A stretch of 64,000 nucleotides of DNA from Schistosoma mansoni (GCF_000237925.1 NC_031498.1:31872552-31936551); one strand, 5' to 3'. Counted from the stretch's first letter, positions 26,681 through 38,310 are shown. The notes: a model not told the origin generated them from the sequence alone. A program made the numbers and translations.

Positions 26681-26885
26681 GCTATGTTAGACCTCTATTG
26701 CGAACCAGGAAGCACTAGATTGGATATTAACAGCGCTGGATACCAGCCCAGTGGTCTAGAGATTAAGCGTTTGTGCGCGAGGCCGGAGACCCCGAGTCTA
26801 GGATCGCGGGTGCCCACTGCTGAGTCCCATATTGAGATGAAACGGTCTTCCAGTCCTTCCGAACGTTTAACGTTGGTCTAGACGA
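26680..26885 (+). repeat. Family B repeat, degenerate
   Basis: The tRNA-like CCCAGTGGTCTAGAGATTAA is followed by CTGCTGAGTCCC (core shortened) and GATGAAACGG, then CTTCCAGTCCTTCC. Confidence 0.65.
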
Positions 26886-27169
26886 AGTCGGTTAGTGATT
26901 GAAACTGAAAATTTCACGAAACATCTACAGTAGGATAGCATATTTGTCAAGGAAATGACGATGCTACAAATGGACTGCAAGAATACTCTTAGAATTTCGG
27001 AGTGAAATACAAGATCAGTCACGTGTGATCCGGCGTGATGAGTTCCACATTGTTTTTTATATTATTCTCTTTATTAACTTTGTCTCCCTTTACCCTCCAT
27101 TTGTTTAGTTGATCTCTCATTTTCATATATGAATATTCTTAACAAGTATTTGCATGATCAGATTGTTTG

Positions 27170-27605
27170 AAATGTATCACGCTACTTACTGCCTTCTCGC
27201 GGCGGGGGTATTGTCTACGTAATTGAGAGGACGAAAAACGAATGTACGGCGCTTTAACCGGGTTGGTGGACACGGAGAGTCTGCCTAGGGGAGTTGGAAA
27301 ACCTTGATTCCAAACCAATGGTGCACATGGGCTGGCTCCAGTATCCTGAAGGAATGAATGGCGTATGAACCAATCGTTGGTCACCGGCTACCATGAGACT
27401 GCATCTCCTGGCGTTGCTCCACTGCCTTGTGAATTAGATCTTTAGGTTAAAGACTCCGGGTGTGGCCCCCTAAGAAAACCACCTGCTTCGGTTTGGGCAC
27501 CCGGACAGCATCCCAGGCCTCACATAAATCGAATGATTTGTGTGGAGTATATCAATTTGGTACCTCCTTGTACTAATGTTTATGTGTTTAAATAAATAAA
27601 TAAAC
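27170..27605 (+). repeat. Interspersed repeat X, copy 4
   Basis: TACTGCCTTCTCGCGGC, GAGAGGACGAAAAACGAATG, CCAAACCAATGGTGCACATG, and the end TTTATGTGTTTAAATAAATA. Confidence 0.85.
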
Positions 27606-27609
27606 AAAT

Positions 27610-28890
27610 GACGCTAATAATATCACATAGTTCTGATAATTTTTGTCTTTTCGTTACACTATCCAAAATCATTTATCAACTTTACCGAATAAATTTATCA
27701 CAAAGTAGTTGATGGAATAGCATAAATCTTTTTCTATTGTAAACAACATACAGTGAGTGATGATGTTTTATTTTGAAAAATGAGATTAGAAATATCTCAT
27801 TCACAGTAAAAATTCGAGCGTTTCTGAGACTTGGTTGTCACACAATAGGTTAGAACCGAGTTTGTCCAGGCATTTATTTTAGGGATAAAAAGTGAATTAA
27901 TCGACCAACATACTCAGGATACGTCAAATACAATAGTCATGACACTAATGGATCATTCATATGCCCAGCGAGAAATGAGGAAGCTATACACTAAATCACT
28001 CTATTAAGCTAAGTATGAGATGGTGGTTAGGTGGATGTCATGTCATAGAAGCTTACGAAGTGGTATCTGAGTCTCATACCCTCTAGTGAAGATTGTCGGA
28101 TCTTTTAAGTAAGTGGCGTATGTCCGTTGATGAATTTTTGAACCTGAAAATGCGTAACAAGTCTACAGACATCCCCTACCAAAAACTGTGACTAGACAAA
28201 GGTTCGAAGTCGTCATCAAGCGACTTAGGTACTAAAGCTTCGTTAGCGACATGCTGCTTGCAGACTTGAACATACCTATTGAAATGGAGCATATACATAT
28301 TCTCCTGCAAAGGAATCAAGAGAAGACATGTGCAACACTTCCAATAACAGCTCCTACGTGCTGATTGCTCAAAGGGAAATTATGCGCTTCTTGAATATAA
28401 AGCACATTCTTAACTTTCAAAATTTCTTGTTACGTCATCTAAGTTGTGTTTACCTAGATTGGAGAGAAAATATCAGATATAAAAACGTTTCTTAATGTCC
28501 TACACGTTCTAAGTCATTTAATGTGTAGTAGGATAGTGTAATACAATATAGTTCTCGAAGTAATTCACAAGATAACGCGATCATCTTTATGGCAGCGCTA
28601 AATGGTCGTTTGCACCTGGAGCAATTATGCAAAGGCATGACACGAGTGCGGTTTTCTACTACTCAGTGAACATACACTTCATTAACGTATGGATAAGAAG
28701 AATAGACAATCAAAGTTTTATAATATTTTCAACTTAATAGGTTAGATTTATCTGGAAACAAGATCAGAAAATAAACATGTAGTGTTTGGTACGATAAAGT
28801 TTAATACATATAGAGTAAGTTGGAGGGTGAAGAAATGAGAATCAATGCGACTTCCATCAACATGAAAAAGAAAGCAACTTCAACGATTAT
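27610..28890. other. Intergenic sequence downstream of ADAT2
   Basis: No gene or known repeat recognised. Confidence 0.45.
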
Positions 28891-28895
28891 TTCCA

Positions 28896-28901
28896 TTTAT
28901 T
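28896..28901 (-). promoter_or_regulatory. ADAT2: ADAT2 polyadenylation signal (AATAAA)
   Basis: TTTATT on the plus strand gives AATAAA about 48 bases after the ADAT2 stop codon, a normal distance for a short 3' UTR. Confidence 0.6.
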
Positions 28902-28948
28902 TACAAAGAGTCGATGACAAAATAAAAATGCTCAATTACTTAATACGA

Positions 28949-29150
28949 CTACATCACACGCTTGCGTTTTCGAAGTTCTTCAGGAGCATTTTCGTTTTCT
29001 TGTGCATAGAACTTCTTTAGCAGTTCAACAGCTGCCTCCGCTTCAACTCCGGATATGCAGTTTAGTGGAGCGACTGCACTAGGAGAATTGTGTACACTTA
29101 GGACTGAACCACATCCACCGAACCGTTCATTACGAGCACCGTATGTGATA
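28949..29150 (-). CDS. ADAT2: ADAT2 exon 3
   Basis: 202 bp coding ITYGARNERFGGCGSVL, the EAEAAVELLKKFYAQEN helix, and the basic C-terminus ending at TAG (28951-28949). Confidence 0.95.
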
Positions 29151-29513
29151 CTAGTGACAAAGTCAAAGTAAGAAACAAACTTACCTTTTCAGATGAGCTG
29201 GAAGACAAAACCGTATAGCAGCAGCACACATAATGCAGGGTTCTACTGTAACGAAAAGGTCACATTCGACCAAAATCTTGTCAAGTTCTTTTTGGTTATT
29301 TCGACACCACTGTTCTAGTCGTCTAATTGTCACCATCTCGGCATGTTGAGTAGCATCTCTAGTTGCATTCACCTAGAAATCACAAAACTCCTACTAATGA
29401 GTTACTTCGTTGCGACCAGATGCAATTACTTCTCCATTATAAACAAAAGCACACCCTACTGGGACTTCATTACATCTCAGTGCTTCACAAGCCAATTCGA
29501 AGGCAATATCCAT
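28949..29513 (-). CDS. ADAT2: tRNA-specific adenosine deaminase 2 (ADAT2/Tad2), complete, three exons
   Basis: Exons 29513-29406, 29372-29185 and 29150-28949 join in frame (phases 0 and 2), giving 165 residues. The protein starts MDIAFELACEALRC and then shows EVPVGCAFVYNGEVIASGRN. HAEM (residues 46-49) supplies the zinc-binding His and the catalytic Glu. VEPCIMCAAA (79-88) supplies the two zinc-binding cysteines. RNERFGGCGSVL (105-116) is the ADAT2 signature. It ends in a basic RKRKRVM tail. ADAT2 pairs with ADAT3 to convert A34 to inosine in the tRNA anticodon; here it keeps the catalytic Glu that ADAT3 lacks. The two introns are 33 and 34 bp. An in-frame TGA lies 12 bases upstream of the chosen ATG, so that ATG is the first possible start. 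The N-terminus is about 25 residues shorter than in human. Confidence 0.95.
29185..29372 (-). CDS. ADAT2: ADAT2 exon 2 (zinc site)
   Basis: 188 bp starting GTGAATGCAACT and ending CTGAAAAG before GTAAGT. It contains both HAE and PCxxC. It is followed by a 34-bp intron (29184-29151) ending GTCACTAG. Confidence 0.95.
29406..29513 (-). CDS. ADAT2: ADAT2 exon 1
   Basis: 36 codons from ATG (29513) to GAA before donor GTAACT. It is followed by a 33-bp intron (29405-29373) ending TTTCTAG. Confidence 0.9.
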
Positions 29514-30364
29514 GTGAACATTCCTTCAGAAGTATTTACCGCACGACCTTGAGAATACCAGAAATCTTGCAGATGCAATAAATAGTTCAAATGGTTCCGG
29601 ATGGAATAGAAGAAGCTTTCACTTAACGGGCTTCCGTAACTAGGAACAATGGATCAACGATACCTACAGGCAATAACTTAGTTTCAGTTTCAGTCTGGAA
29701 AGGACAGGAGGCTTGATGGCCTGTGTTAGTCCTGACAATGATGGTCTCTCAGCTAATCCAGCTTTCTTTTGAAAGAGTCGACGGACGGAGCCTAAACCAC
29801 GTGCTGAGGTAATCAATTCCACTCGTTGATGATTAGATGGGAAAGTCGGTAGTCAGCTGACAAGTAATTCGTTCTGGGCTTGTGAACTTTTTTAGTGTCC
29901 TCGTAAATTATCTGTTTCAGGAGACAAGAAAAATGAGGGCATATCAGGTGCAAATTTATCACTAAGCAATTTGAAAACTGTAATCAAGTCGCCTCTGATT
30001 CTTCGATATGACAACGGGAATAGAGTTAGCTTGGACAGTCTAGTACCATACGGGAGCTTCGCTATTTCGGGAATCAGCTTAGTTGCTGTTCTTTTAGGCA
30101 TGTGCTAGCTGCTTGTATGCAGTACTCAAGTTTAGGACACACGAATACTGTATACAAAGTCAGAAACGTTTTAGCGTCGAGATGACTAAAAGCCCTACGT
30201 ATGGACCATAAAGTTCTAAAATCTTTGGCGGCTATTGCACAGCAGTGTGCAGTAGTCTTTAAGTCTTGACTAACGATGACGCCTAAGTCATTGTGTGTCT
30301 GGACAGTAGGTAGCTCAGTGTTATTCATCGTGTATGTATCTGTACCCTGATGGCCAATATGCAT

Positions 30365-30690
30365 TGTAGCTGTAAATAATTCCCCAAAATCAATAGCTCA
30401 TTAAGTGTTCGACATTGGATGCTGACCACGTTGTTTAAGTGGACTTGTTTAGCTGAAGGCTTTCGGTCATGCATCCGCACCAGATCACGTTTCGACTCGG
30501 CGTGGGACACAGCTCCTACGTTTCATTAGCCAGCTCATAGAAAAGGTCCTCGATATATTGGTAACGAATCAAATATATCTTTCCTGCCTCCTCTCGTCTG
30601 ACTTCTGATTTCTATCTGACTGGGAACGATCAAACATAGAAGGTGCTACTGGTATCCAGTTGTAAAACTAGAATATCCGTTGCATCATCA
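30365..30690. mobile_element. Solo LTR with TG...CA ends and 4-bp target duplication
   Basis: A 326-bp insertion in the CR1-A ORF. On the plus strand it begins TGTAGCTG and ends GCATCATCA (so TG...CA). GCAT lies directly on both sides (30361-30364 and 30691-30694). The RT reading frame is continuous if it is skipped. The 4-bp duplication fits a Ty3/gypsy-type integrase. The length is close to what I recall for the schistosome gypsy element Boudicca, but this was not compared. Confidence 0.85.
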
Positions 30691-31534
30691 GCATCACAAT
30701 ACACTTGGAAGTATTTATCGGCAATTGCCAGGTTTGGGACCATTCAGATAATTTCTCCAGGTCATTTTGGAGTTCTAAGCTATCACCCTTACTTTGTATC
30801 GCTCTCCATATCTTGACATCGTCAGCATAGAGCAAGACCGATGACGATAGCGGACGAGGGATGTCATTTACGTACAGGAGGAATAACACTGGCCCCAAAA
30901 CTGTACCCTGGGGGACTCCACTAAGCACAGTTTCCAAGCTAGACAACTTGGAGTTCACCCGTACTTTCTGTCGACGCCCAACTAGGAAGTCTTTTATCCA
31001 CATCAATAGATTTCTTCCAATCCCGACATTCCTTAGCTTATATAACAGCCGGTTATGCGTAACTTTGTCGAAAGCTTTGCTGAAGTCGGTGTAAGCTATG
31101 TCTACAGGTAACTTTTGGTCCTTAAGAGCGCACCAGCTTTCACGAGCGACTAATAAGTTAGTGAGACAAGAGTAGCCTGTTCTAAAACCATGATGCTTCT
31201 CCGAGACGATCCGGCTTTCATCGAAATACTTAAAAAGCTCCTTCCGAATAATCTTTTCCAAGATTTTAACAACCACACTAGTTAGACTAATGGGCCGGTA
31301 ATTCTCAGGCTTATGTTTTGTACCTGTTTTGAAGACAGGACTTACTATGGCGTTCTTCCAGTCTTTTGGTAAACGACCCTGGGTTACGGATAAATTAAAA
31401 CATATACTTAAAGGGTTCGCAACAAAGTTAGCTAATTCCTTTAGTAACCTAGGATGCAGTTCATCTGGTCCAGTGGATTTGCCTATGTCAAGCTTAATTA
31501 GCAGTCCAAAGAAATCGAGTTCTTTAACGGTCAC
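30668..31534 (-). pseudogene. CR1-A reverse transcriptase (truncated)
   Basis: A 288-codon open frame with RT motifs 1 to 5 including YADD. It loses its C-terminus where the solo LTR enters after SKCIVM. All usual catalytic boxes are readable, so the insertion may be fairly recent, but the protein has no endonuclease. Confidence 0.85.
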
Positions 31535-31548
31535 GCTGTCCAGTTATA

Positions 31549-32100
31549 TTTACCAATAAAAGAGAAAAAATACTATCCTTAGTCCCTAAGAACATGCCAA
31601 TTTTTGTGTTAAAGGACTCCTGGGAAGTCTCTTGGGATGGCTCATCCGGCAGAGAATTCCAGCATTTGACTACTCTTAAGGAGTAGAAGGTGTATCTACA
31701 GTTCGTTCTTTGGTGTTGTGTCTCCAGTTTCTGGATGTTACCCCTAAGGTTAGCGTTGTGACTAAGCTCAAGTAGATGTTTAAGGGGATGACCAGAAGTG
31801 TTAAGGATACTGTAAGTCATAGGAAGGTCACCTCTTAGACGCCTGTACTTTAACGGGTAAAGGTCAAGTTCTGGAGGCGCTCTTCATAAGGTTTGAACTT
31901 GAGTCTCCGAACTGATTTCGTGGCTCAACGTTGGATACATTCCAGAGTGTCCTTATCCTTTTAGAAGGAGGGAAGAAATACTATGTTTTCGTACTCTAAA
32001 TGGAGACGAACAAAACTGTTTAAGATTATGTGGAAAGTTCTACCATCAAACTGGCCAAAACTGTGCTTCAATGTTACTAGTGCAAGGTTTGTTTGAAAGG
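31549..32100 (-). mobile_element. CR1-like 3' fragment (CR1-B)
   Basis: Minus-strand C-terminal segment NLRGNIQKLETQHQR, then YTFYSLRVVKCWNSLPDE. Upstream pieces (31860-32090) are degenerate. 31570-31748 is nearly identical, in inverse orientation, to 38130-38308. Confidence 0.82.
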
Positions 32101-32105
32101 CGTTT

Positions 32106-34330
32106 TTGTGTGAACGTAGTCCTTTCTCGTTGCCACGAATAGACTATGCTTTAGGTGCGCTGGTTGGTTCGAAGTGGTTCCTAACGCTAGATTTAGCATC
32201 TGACTGTTGGCAAGTTGAAGTACATCCAGCTGGTCGACATCAGAAGGCTTTCACAATACCATCAAGTTCAAATGAATTCCAAACAATGCCGTCCGGACTA
32301 ACTAGTGTACCTTCTATTTTCCAAAGATTAATGCATACAACACTGCCTGGGTTAGTTCCACACGCTTTTCTGGTGCATCTGTTTTATGCAATAGTACGTA
32401 AGGCAGCTGATCGAGAACATTTAGAAAATTTGTGAATAGTTTTGGAGCACCTTCATAAATTTTGTTTAAAAGTACGACCATCGAAATTCTGTCTGTTGAG
32501 GAAGCAAATTAAATTCACAGGTTACGTCGTTAACGGTTAAGGAATGCACTTGAATAGCGGGGAATTTGATATTGTTGGAAACTGGATTGTCTCACAAAAT
32601 TCTAATGAACTGCGTAGCTCTCTAGGTTTAGCAACTTATTATAAAAGGTTTATCCAAGGATGTTCCGGAGATTGCAAATTCTCTCCATAAGTTTCTGGGA
32701 ATGGATGTTAACTTTTAATGGACTGATAAGAGCTGTTGTGTTCAACACCAATTCCAGCATATTCGAAATGTTCTCCCGCTGCTGGTCGTTTCACCCTTCA
32801 CACCTATGCAAGGGACCAAGCTATTGGTGCGGTGTTATCACAAGTTTCTTCGGACGGTAAAAAAGTTATTGTTTATGGAAGCCAAATGCTACATAAGCCA
32901 GAAAACTTATTGTACAGCACATAAAGAGATGCTAGCAGTTGTTTAATCTGTACGCTACTTCCGGCACTACTTATTGGGACGTAAGTAAAGCTTCAATGTA
33001 GTTACAAAATTTTAGATATTCCCAGGGGCGAATAGCTTGGTAGCAAGAGTGCTTGCAAGAATATGACTATGAATTTACCAATCGGTCTGGTAAACAGCAT
33101 CAGAATGCGGACTCCTCGTCACACTGAGCAGCTAAACAACATGAGAACTTTCCTTCGCACGTCATGCAGACAACGAATATAATGGAGCTGAAAAGTATGA
33201 GGGATATGAATCTGCTCATATTCATGCAATATACCCAATACATTTGTAATAGTATCGGATCTTAATCACAACCCTCAAGGCTGAACATGAGATAACTTGG
33301 AGAATAGACCTTGAACATGTAACGTTAAGAGGAGGCCAATAGTGGTGGACGCGGTAACGTTCATTCGAAATTCAACTTGTCGGACGGCACAGATCAGCCT
33401 TGCAGTCGTGGTCACTCTTGTGCAACATTTATTTTGTTCATATTAAATGTATTGTTCTATCTTCAGCCTAACTGTGTTCCTCATCATATATTGATGATGA
33501 CTATGATAAGACGAGTCAGTATAGACAGTGATGTGACTTCCACGTAAGATCTTATAGATAAGGCAATCACATCTACAATTTTAGAATTAGGTCTATTATT
33601 AGAGCAATACTATTAACGAATTAGACCATAATTCTACAAATTCAAGGGTGTTTAATGCTTTCAAAAACCAGCGCTCTCAGACATCTCCAGAAGAAATCCA
33701 AGGTTTGAGTTTGATGGTAGATGTCGATAATCTATGTGAAGATTTCAAGTAATAATAAGTAGAGTATTATATTTCCATCATGAACCCTACTTTTCGAGAC
33801 AATTAGCATTTTTATAATCAGTGGTCGGTGGTGCCTTGAACAAAGTTCGTGAAGACTTGGGTCATGGAGGTCGAAATAAAGTGGAAGCCTTTAGACCTAT
33901 ATGCTGGTGGGCAAAACAAAGGGGGGGCAAATAGGTCTATGCCAGGGCTTGTAAGATCTGTCGAGTGATTAAGAGCTTAAGAGACAACCTGCAAGCACGC
34001 CTATTAATTGTGAAATTGGGTCGCCTGAGCGAAGTAATGAGTGTTAACATCATTGGGCCATTATGGGAAACAGGTAGGTAAAATAAATATATTTCAGTTA
34101 TGGCTGATCATTTTACGAGGTAGTGTGGGGCGGTTCCTCTAGAAAGTATGGATGCTCAAACAGTAGCCAGAGTGGTTTTGGAAATTTGGATTGCTAATAA
34201 GGGCGCCCCAGTTCAGCTACTCTCGAATAATGGTGCCAACTTTGAGAGCATACTTTCTAAAGAATTATGTCAAATATTAAGAATTCACAGGATCCAGGTG
34301 TGAAATAAAAGATACCACAGGCTATTCTGG
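32106..34330 (+). mobile_element. Ty3/gypsy-type LTR retroelement pol remnant
   Basis: RT piece at 32106-32435: FLTLDLASDCWQVEVHPAG, then TMPSGLTSVPSIFQRLM. RNase H piece at about 32740-32930: YARDQAIGAVLSQVSSDGKK, then VYGSQMLHKPENLLYST. Integrase piece at about 33860-34310: a zinc-finger-like GHGGRNK...CKIC, then IGPLWETG, MADHFTR and NNGANFES. Stops and frameshifts are frequent, the YxDD box is damaged, and no LTR pair is identified. Order and family are clear; the copy is inert. Confidence 0.85.
33270..33680 (+). repeat. Repeat shared with 36120-36880
   Basis: CATGTAACGTTAAGAGGAGG and GTGTATTGTTCTATC-like stretches, then GATGTGACTTCCACGTAAG, align in the same order with 36150-36300 and 36725-36880. 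Probably part of a gypsy-type element (LTR or gag region); the exact part is not identified. Confidence 0.55.
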
Positions 34331-34339
34331 ACTATGATT

Positions 34340-34975
34340 ATTTGGAACGACAGCTTAAAGCCCGGGGAACGACTATGTACGATATATGGTCTACCAGATT
34401 TTATGTCTACGTTACCCTTTTTCAAAAAAGTGACTTACGATTATGTTGTGTTTGATTTGCCACAGATTTTAAAGTTGAAGAGGAGAATTAACTTGTATCC
34501 TGTTGTAATTTTGCATTACGTTTTGTGTTTCGATACGGTAGTTTAGGTCGACATTCCTGTTAAATTAACACTTCTTTGTTCTTAATGAAATATTACCACA
34601 CTGCTTTCGGAGTATCGATTGTTAACCTCAAAAAGCACCTAAAGGACACAGTTTTTCTATGGAGATTATTGCGAGCAAATGAGGACAACGCCTAAAAGAG
34701 GAAGAAGCAGTGTAACATCGTCAACACAATAAGATTTTTACTTAAGCGGATTTTTATTTAAAACTACCGGCTGATTGTGGTCTTGGCCGACATCGTTTAT
34801 TTTGAACAGCTGCAGTTATTTAGAGGCTGAATTAGCTGAGAGATTATGTCCATCTCTTCGGGGGATTTACTCCAACGCCGACTCCGGTACAAAAACTAGT
34901 TGGAGTCGACTATGAATCAGTCAGTAATTTTAAATAAAACGTCGTCTTTTATTTACTGTGCTGTTGATGTTACAC
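34340..34975. other. Unassigned sequence between retroelement remnants
   Basis: A 70-codon frame at 34334-34546 has no recognisable domain. It is likely more element debris. Confidence 0.4.
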
Positions 34976-34979
34976 GCTA

Positions 34980-35870
34980 TATATCAAGTGAACAACCAAG
35001 AGTTTACCAATCTTGACGAATCCGTATGGTGCTCAGTAAGGTTGTATAACACCTCAAAGTGTCTAGTTGGAGTCATCTACAGGAAACCCACTGCTGACAT
35101 CGAGTAAGACAGCCGTATGCTGGAAGGATTATTCCTCCCTACTCATCTCGGATGTACTAATATCCTGATTCCAGGAGACTCTAATCTCCCCCAAGTCAAC
35201 ATCGCGGGACAACTCTACTGAAGCTCGGTTCTTCAATCTCATTGGAGATCTAAGATTATTCGAAAATGTTAAGTCAGCAGCTCGTTGAAGAAGTAGTCAG
35301 ACGCCACCGCGAATAGATTGCGTATTTACAAACGAAGAATTCCTAATTGACAACCTCTCACTCTTGACTCCTCTGAGTATAAGTGATCATACCGTCATAG
35401 CTTTCAGGTTTGTCAGTAAAATTGAGCTAAGACGTCCTACAGACAACAGGCGCTGGAATTTCAAACGGATGGATGTATCAGCTGTACAGGACAATCCAGA
35501 ACAGGTGGATGGGGAATTTCCCCCTGAACTTGATGTGGGTGTCCATTGGGATTTCTTACTGCACACGATTTTATGTGCTAACTAGCAATCTGTTCCGCAA
35601 ACGGTCCCCAAGAACTACAAGCAACTTGCGGCCATCAGGAATCGCACTCTTCGTCTGCCAAGTCATAGAAGGCACCACTGGGCGGAATACAAACGAACTG
35701 GTAACAACAGCACATACAGGCAATCCAGACAAGCAAGGGAACAATGCACAAAAGCAATAAGCGAATACAGGTTTCGGTACCAGATAAAGCTTATCGATAA
35801 ATTTGTCTTCAGTCCGAAAAGCTTATTCCGTCATGCAGTTTCCCTTCGATAAGCTGAAACCGGGGTTCCC
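34980..35870 (+). mobile_element. CR1-like element, endonuclease-domain remnant
   Basis: Plus-strand pieces in shifting frames: VGVIYRKPTADIE, ILIPGDSNLPQVN, then DCVFTNEEFLIDNL and LSISDHTVIAF. SDH is the catalytic end of the AP-endonuclease fold. It is probably the front half of the same CR1-like element whose RT follows at 36900. Confidence 0.75.
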
Positions 35871-36119
35871 TAACTGTAGGTCCGAATGGCCCGACCAACA
35901 ACGATGGCGACGCCGCTGGCCTTCGGGCAGAACAGTACTTTTGGACGTTTTCAATCGACCTACACTAACTACATTGGTGAAAGCTTCATCCGCAACTCCA
36001 CAGGACTCTCAGAAGTGAACCTGAGGTTTGGCTTGGTGTACCAGAAGCTGCAGCACCTAAACGAAGACTATTTGTGGTGGTGTTTGTCACTGGCCATACG
36101 ACCTTCGAAGCTGGGTGTA

Positions 36120-36880
36120 TAGTTACTGAGAAGATTGGCATTCAATATGTAGCATTAAGAGAAGGTCAACAATGGTGAACGAGGTACCAATTGATCGGTA
36201 TGGCATGGCTCAGCCATGTAGACATGGTCATATGTGTAAAAAAACCTATTCACATTTAGGTGTATTATTCTGTCCTCAACCTAAATGTGTTATTATTATT
36301 ATTAGCTTTATTCAATATTATATTTTTGGTACAATATAGAATTCTCAGCACAAAGTACTTCAACAAATTTCCGTTTCTTACTTCTTCGTCCTTCCTGACG
36401 ATAAATATTGAGTGATCGCCAGTTGAAAGTCAGCAGCCCAGTCAATCGACATCTGAATAATGTACATTCTTCTCGCTGTATATTGCCAGCAACCACGATA
36501 TCTCTGATTAAGCCTTCTGTAACCTTTACAGCGAAAGGTCTTACACTTTTCAGAAATGCACCTGAATAGGTTGTGCAATTAGTAGGCATAATGATGTATT
36601 AAAACGAACGAAATTAGATAACTTGTTGAAATATCTAGATGACAGGAACAGGTAGCCCAGATGTTTAAACAGGTCGCCAATTAGGAAGTGCTAAACATCG
36701 TATCCTTGGTTGTCACGATACGAAGAGTCAGTGTGGACAATGATGTGGCTTCCATGTAAGATCTTGTACATTAGGTCATTACGTCATGACAAATCCACAA
36801 TTTCGGGACCGGGTCTATTATAGTGGTAACAAAGATAAATGTACTACTACCGAACAGGGACATAATTCCATTAATTATTC
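36120..36880 (+). repeat. Second copy of the 33270-33680 repeat, with a ~400-bp insertion
   Basis: Flanks 36120-36295 and 36705-36880 match the first copy. The middle 36296-36704 is absent from it. See the separate entry for the insertion. Confidence 0.55.
36296..36704 (-). mobile_element. Inserted segment with a 93-codon ORF and (TAA)n tail
   Basis: On the minus strand an ATG-started 93-codon frame (36589-36308) ends ...NIE-stop, with AATAAA overlapping the stop, followed by TAATAATAATAATAA. It sits where the sister repeat has no sequence. This looks like a reverse-transcribed insertion (retrocopy or short retroelement). The protein is not recognised. Confidence 0.5.
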
Positions 36881-36899
36881 TGACGCGGATATGGTCCAT

Positions 36900-38310
36900 T
36901 CTGCTCTACTGAGGGAAGCAGCTTCAACCTAGGAAACACCGCTCAGTGTGACGTTTTAACATTCTGCAAGTAGAGGCACACTACCAGAAAATTAGAAGCT
37001 GGCTCACATCACACCAATTTTCAAAGGAGGTCGACGCAGCAAACTTTCAAGCTACAGGTCGATGGTACTTCTCTTATCCCCCTAAAAAGTTTGGAGTCCC
37101 TGATGTGCGACGGTATGCACGACTATTTGCTATCCGTAAACTTCTTTTCACCTCATCAGTACGGTTTCGGGGAAGGTCACTCTTGTATAGACAAACTACT
37201 GACTGCAGTGAATAGATGGACACTCGTCTCTGATCGCAAGGGGGAGGTTGGTATCATAAACCTTGAATTCTCAAAAGCTTTTGATAAGGTCAATCATATA
37301 TGTCTCATCAATAAATTCAAACGATTAGGTATCGAATCACCGTTAGTTGACTGGCTTACTTCACATCTAAATAGTCAACATTTTGGTTCAGGTTCAACTT
37401 TACTTTCTCTTAGGCTATGGAATGTCCTGGTGAGTTCACCCAGGGTTCAGTACTAGGACCTCTTCTTTTCTTGATTTATATAAACGATCTTCCACAACAG
37501 GTATCGTCAGATTTATTACTCTTCGCTGATGATTTGAAACTCTAGAGAGAAGTTTGCAACTAAAAAGATTATCTGAGACATCAGGAGGATCTGACTCGAC
37601 TTTAAAGTTGGGCAGATGACAAAGGACTTGTCTTTAACACTTCAACGTGTAAAGTAGTCCATTTGAGACATATTGCAGACGACAAGTACAACTTGGGTAA
37701 TTCTCCTCTTGAAGTACCCAAGTTGAAAAAGATCTAGGAGTGTTGGTTCCCTATGATCTAAAGTCTTACGCTGACTGTGACAAAAATGCATTCCAAGCAA
37801 ACCTCAAACTAGTCACGTTGACTCGCATTTTCGGCCAGTTCGACGGAAAAACTTTCTGCGTGATCTTCAAGAGTTTTATTCGACCCCATTTAGAGTACAG
37901 AAACATTCGTTCCAAAAAGATAAGGACATTCTGGAACGTATCTAATGGCGAGCCACGAAATCAGTTCGGAGACTCAAATTCAAGCCTTATGAAGAACGCC
38001 TCCAGTCATTGGACCTTTTATTCACTAGGGTATAGGCACCTCATAGGTAACCTTCTAATGACTTACAGCGTTCCAAGCACTTCTTTGCATCTACTTAAAC
38101 ATTTAATTAGGCTTGGTCCCAACACAAATCTTAGGGGTAACATCCAGAAACTGGAGACACAACACCAAAGAACGAACTGTAGATACACCTTCTACTCCTT
38201 AAGAGTAGTCAAATGCTGGAATTCTCTGCCGGATGAGCCATCCCAAGAGACTTCCCAGGAGTCCTTTAACACAAAAATTGGCATGTTCTTAAGGACTAAG
38301 GATAGTATAT
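36900..38310 (+). mobile_element. CR1-like element, RT and C-terminal region (CR1-C)
   Basis: RT pieces: ITPIFKGG, HQYGFGEGHSCIDKLL, LEFSKAFDKVNHICLINKFK, then [27 protein letters not shown] (FADD catalytic box at about 37520). C-terminal pieces at 37740-38372: FGQFDGKTFCVIFKSFIRPH and NLRGNIQKLETQHQR, then YTFYSLRVVKCWNSLPDE. It is frameshifted around 37440 and 37555, hence dead. Confidence 0.85.

Larger units (their letters stand above)
29690..31548 (-). mobile_element. CR1-like non-LTR retrotransposon (CR1-A), 5'-truncated, interrupted by a solo LTR
   Basis: Minus-strand RT domain: FKTGTKHKPENYRPISLTS, HGFRTGYSCLTNLL, DFSKAFDKVTHNRLLYKL, GVPQGTVLGPVLFLLYVND and YADDVKIW (catalytic). The frame runs from 31534 to about 30695 and is then cut by a 326-bp LTR. 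Beyond it the C-terminal part resumes at 30364 (DLGVIVSQDLK, FVCPKLEYC) and 30101 (RRIRGDLITVFKLL). The endonuclease half is missing. A related 3' end occurs at 38385-38790. Confidence 0.88.

Noticed and set aside
29343-29581. Plus-strand frames opposite ADAT2 (also at 39036-39274)
   Set aside because: Antisense shadows of the ADAT2 exon; identical at both loci only because the DNA is duplicated.
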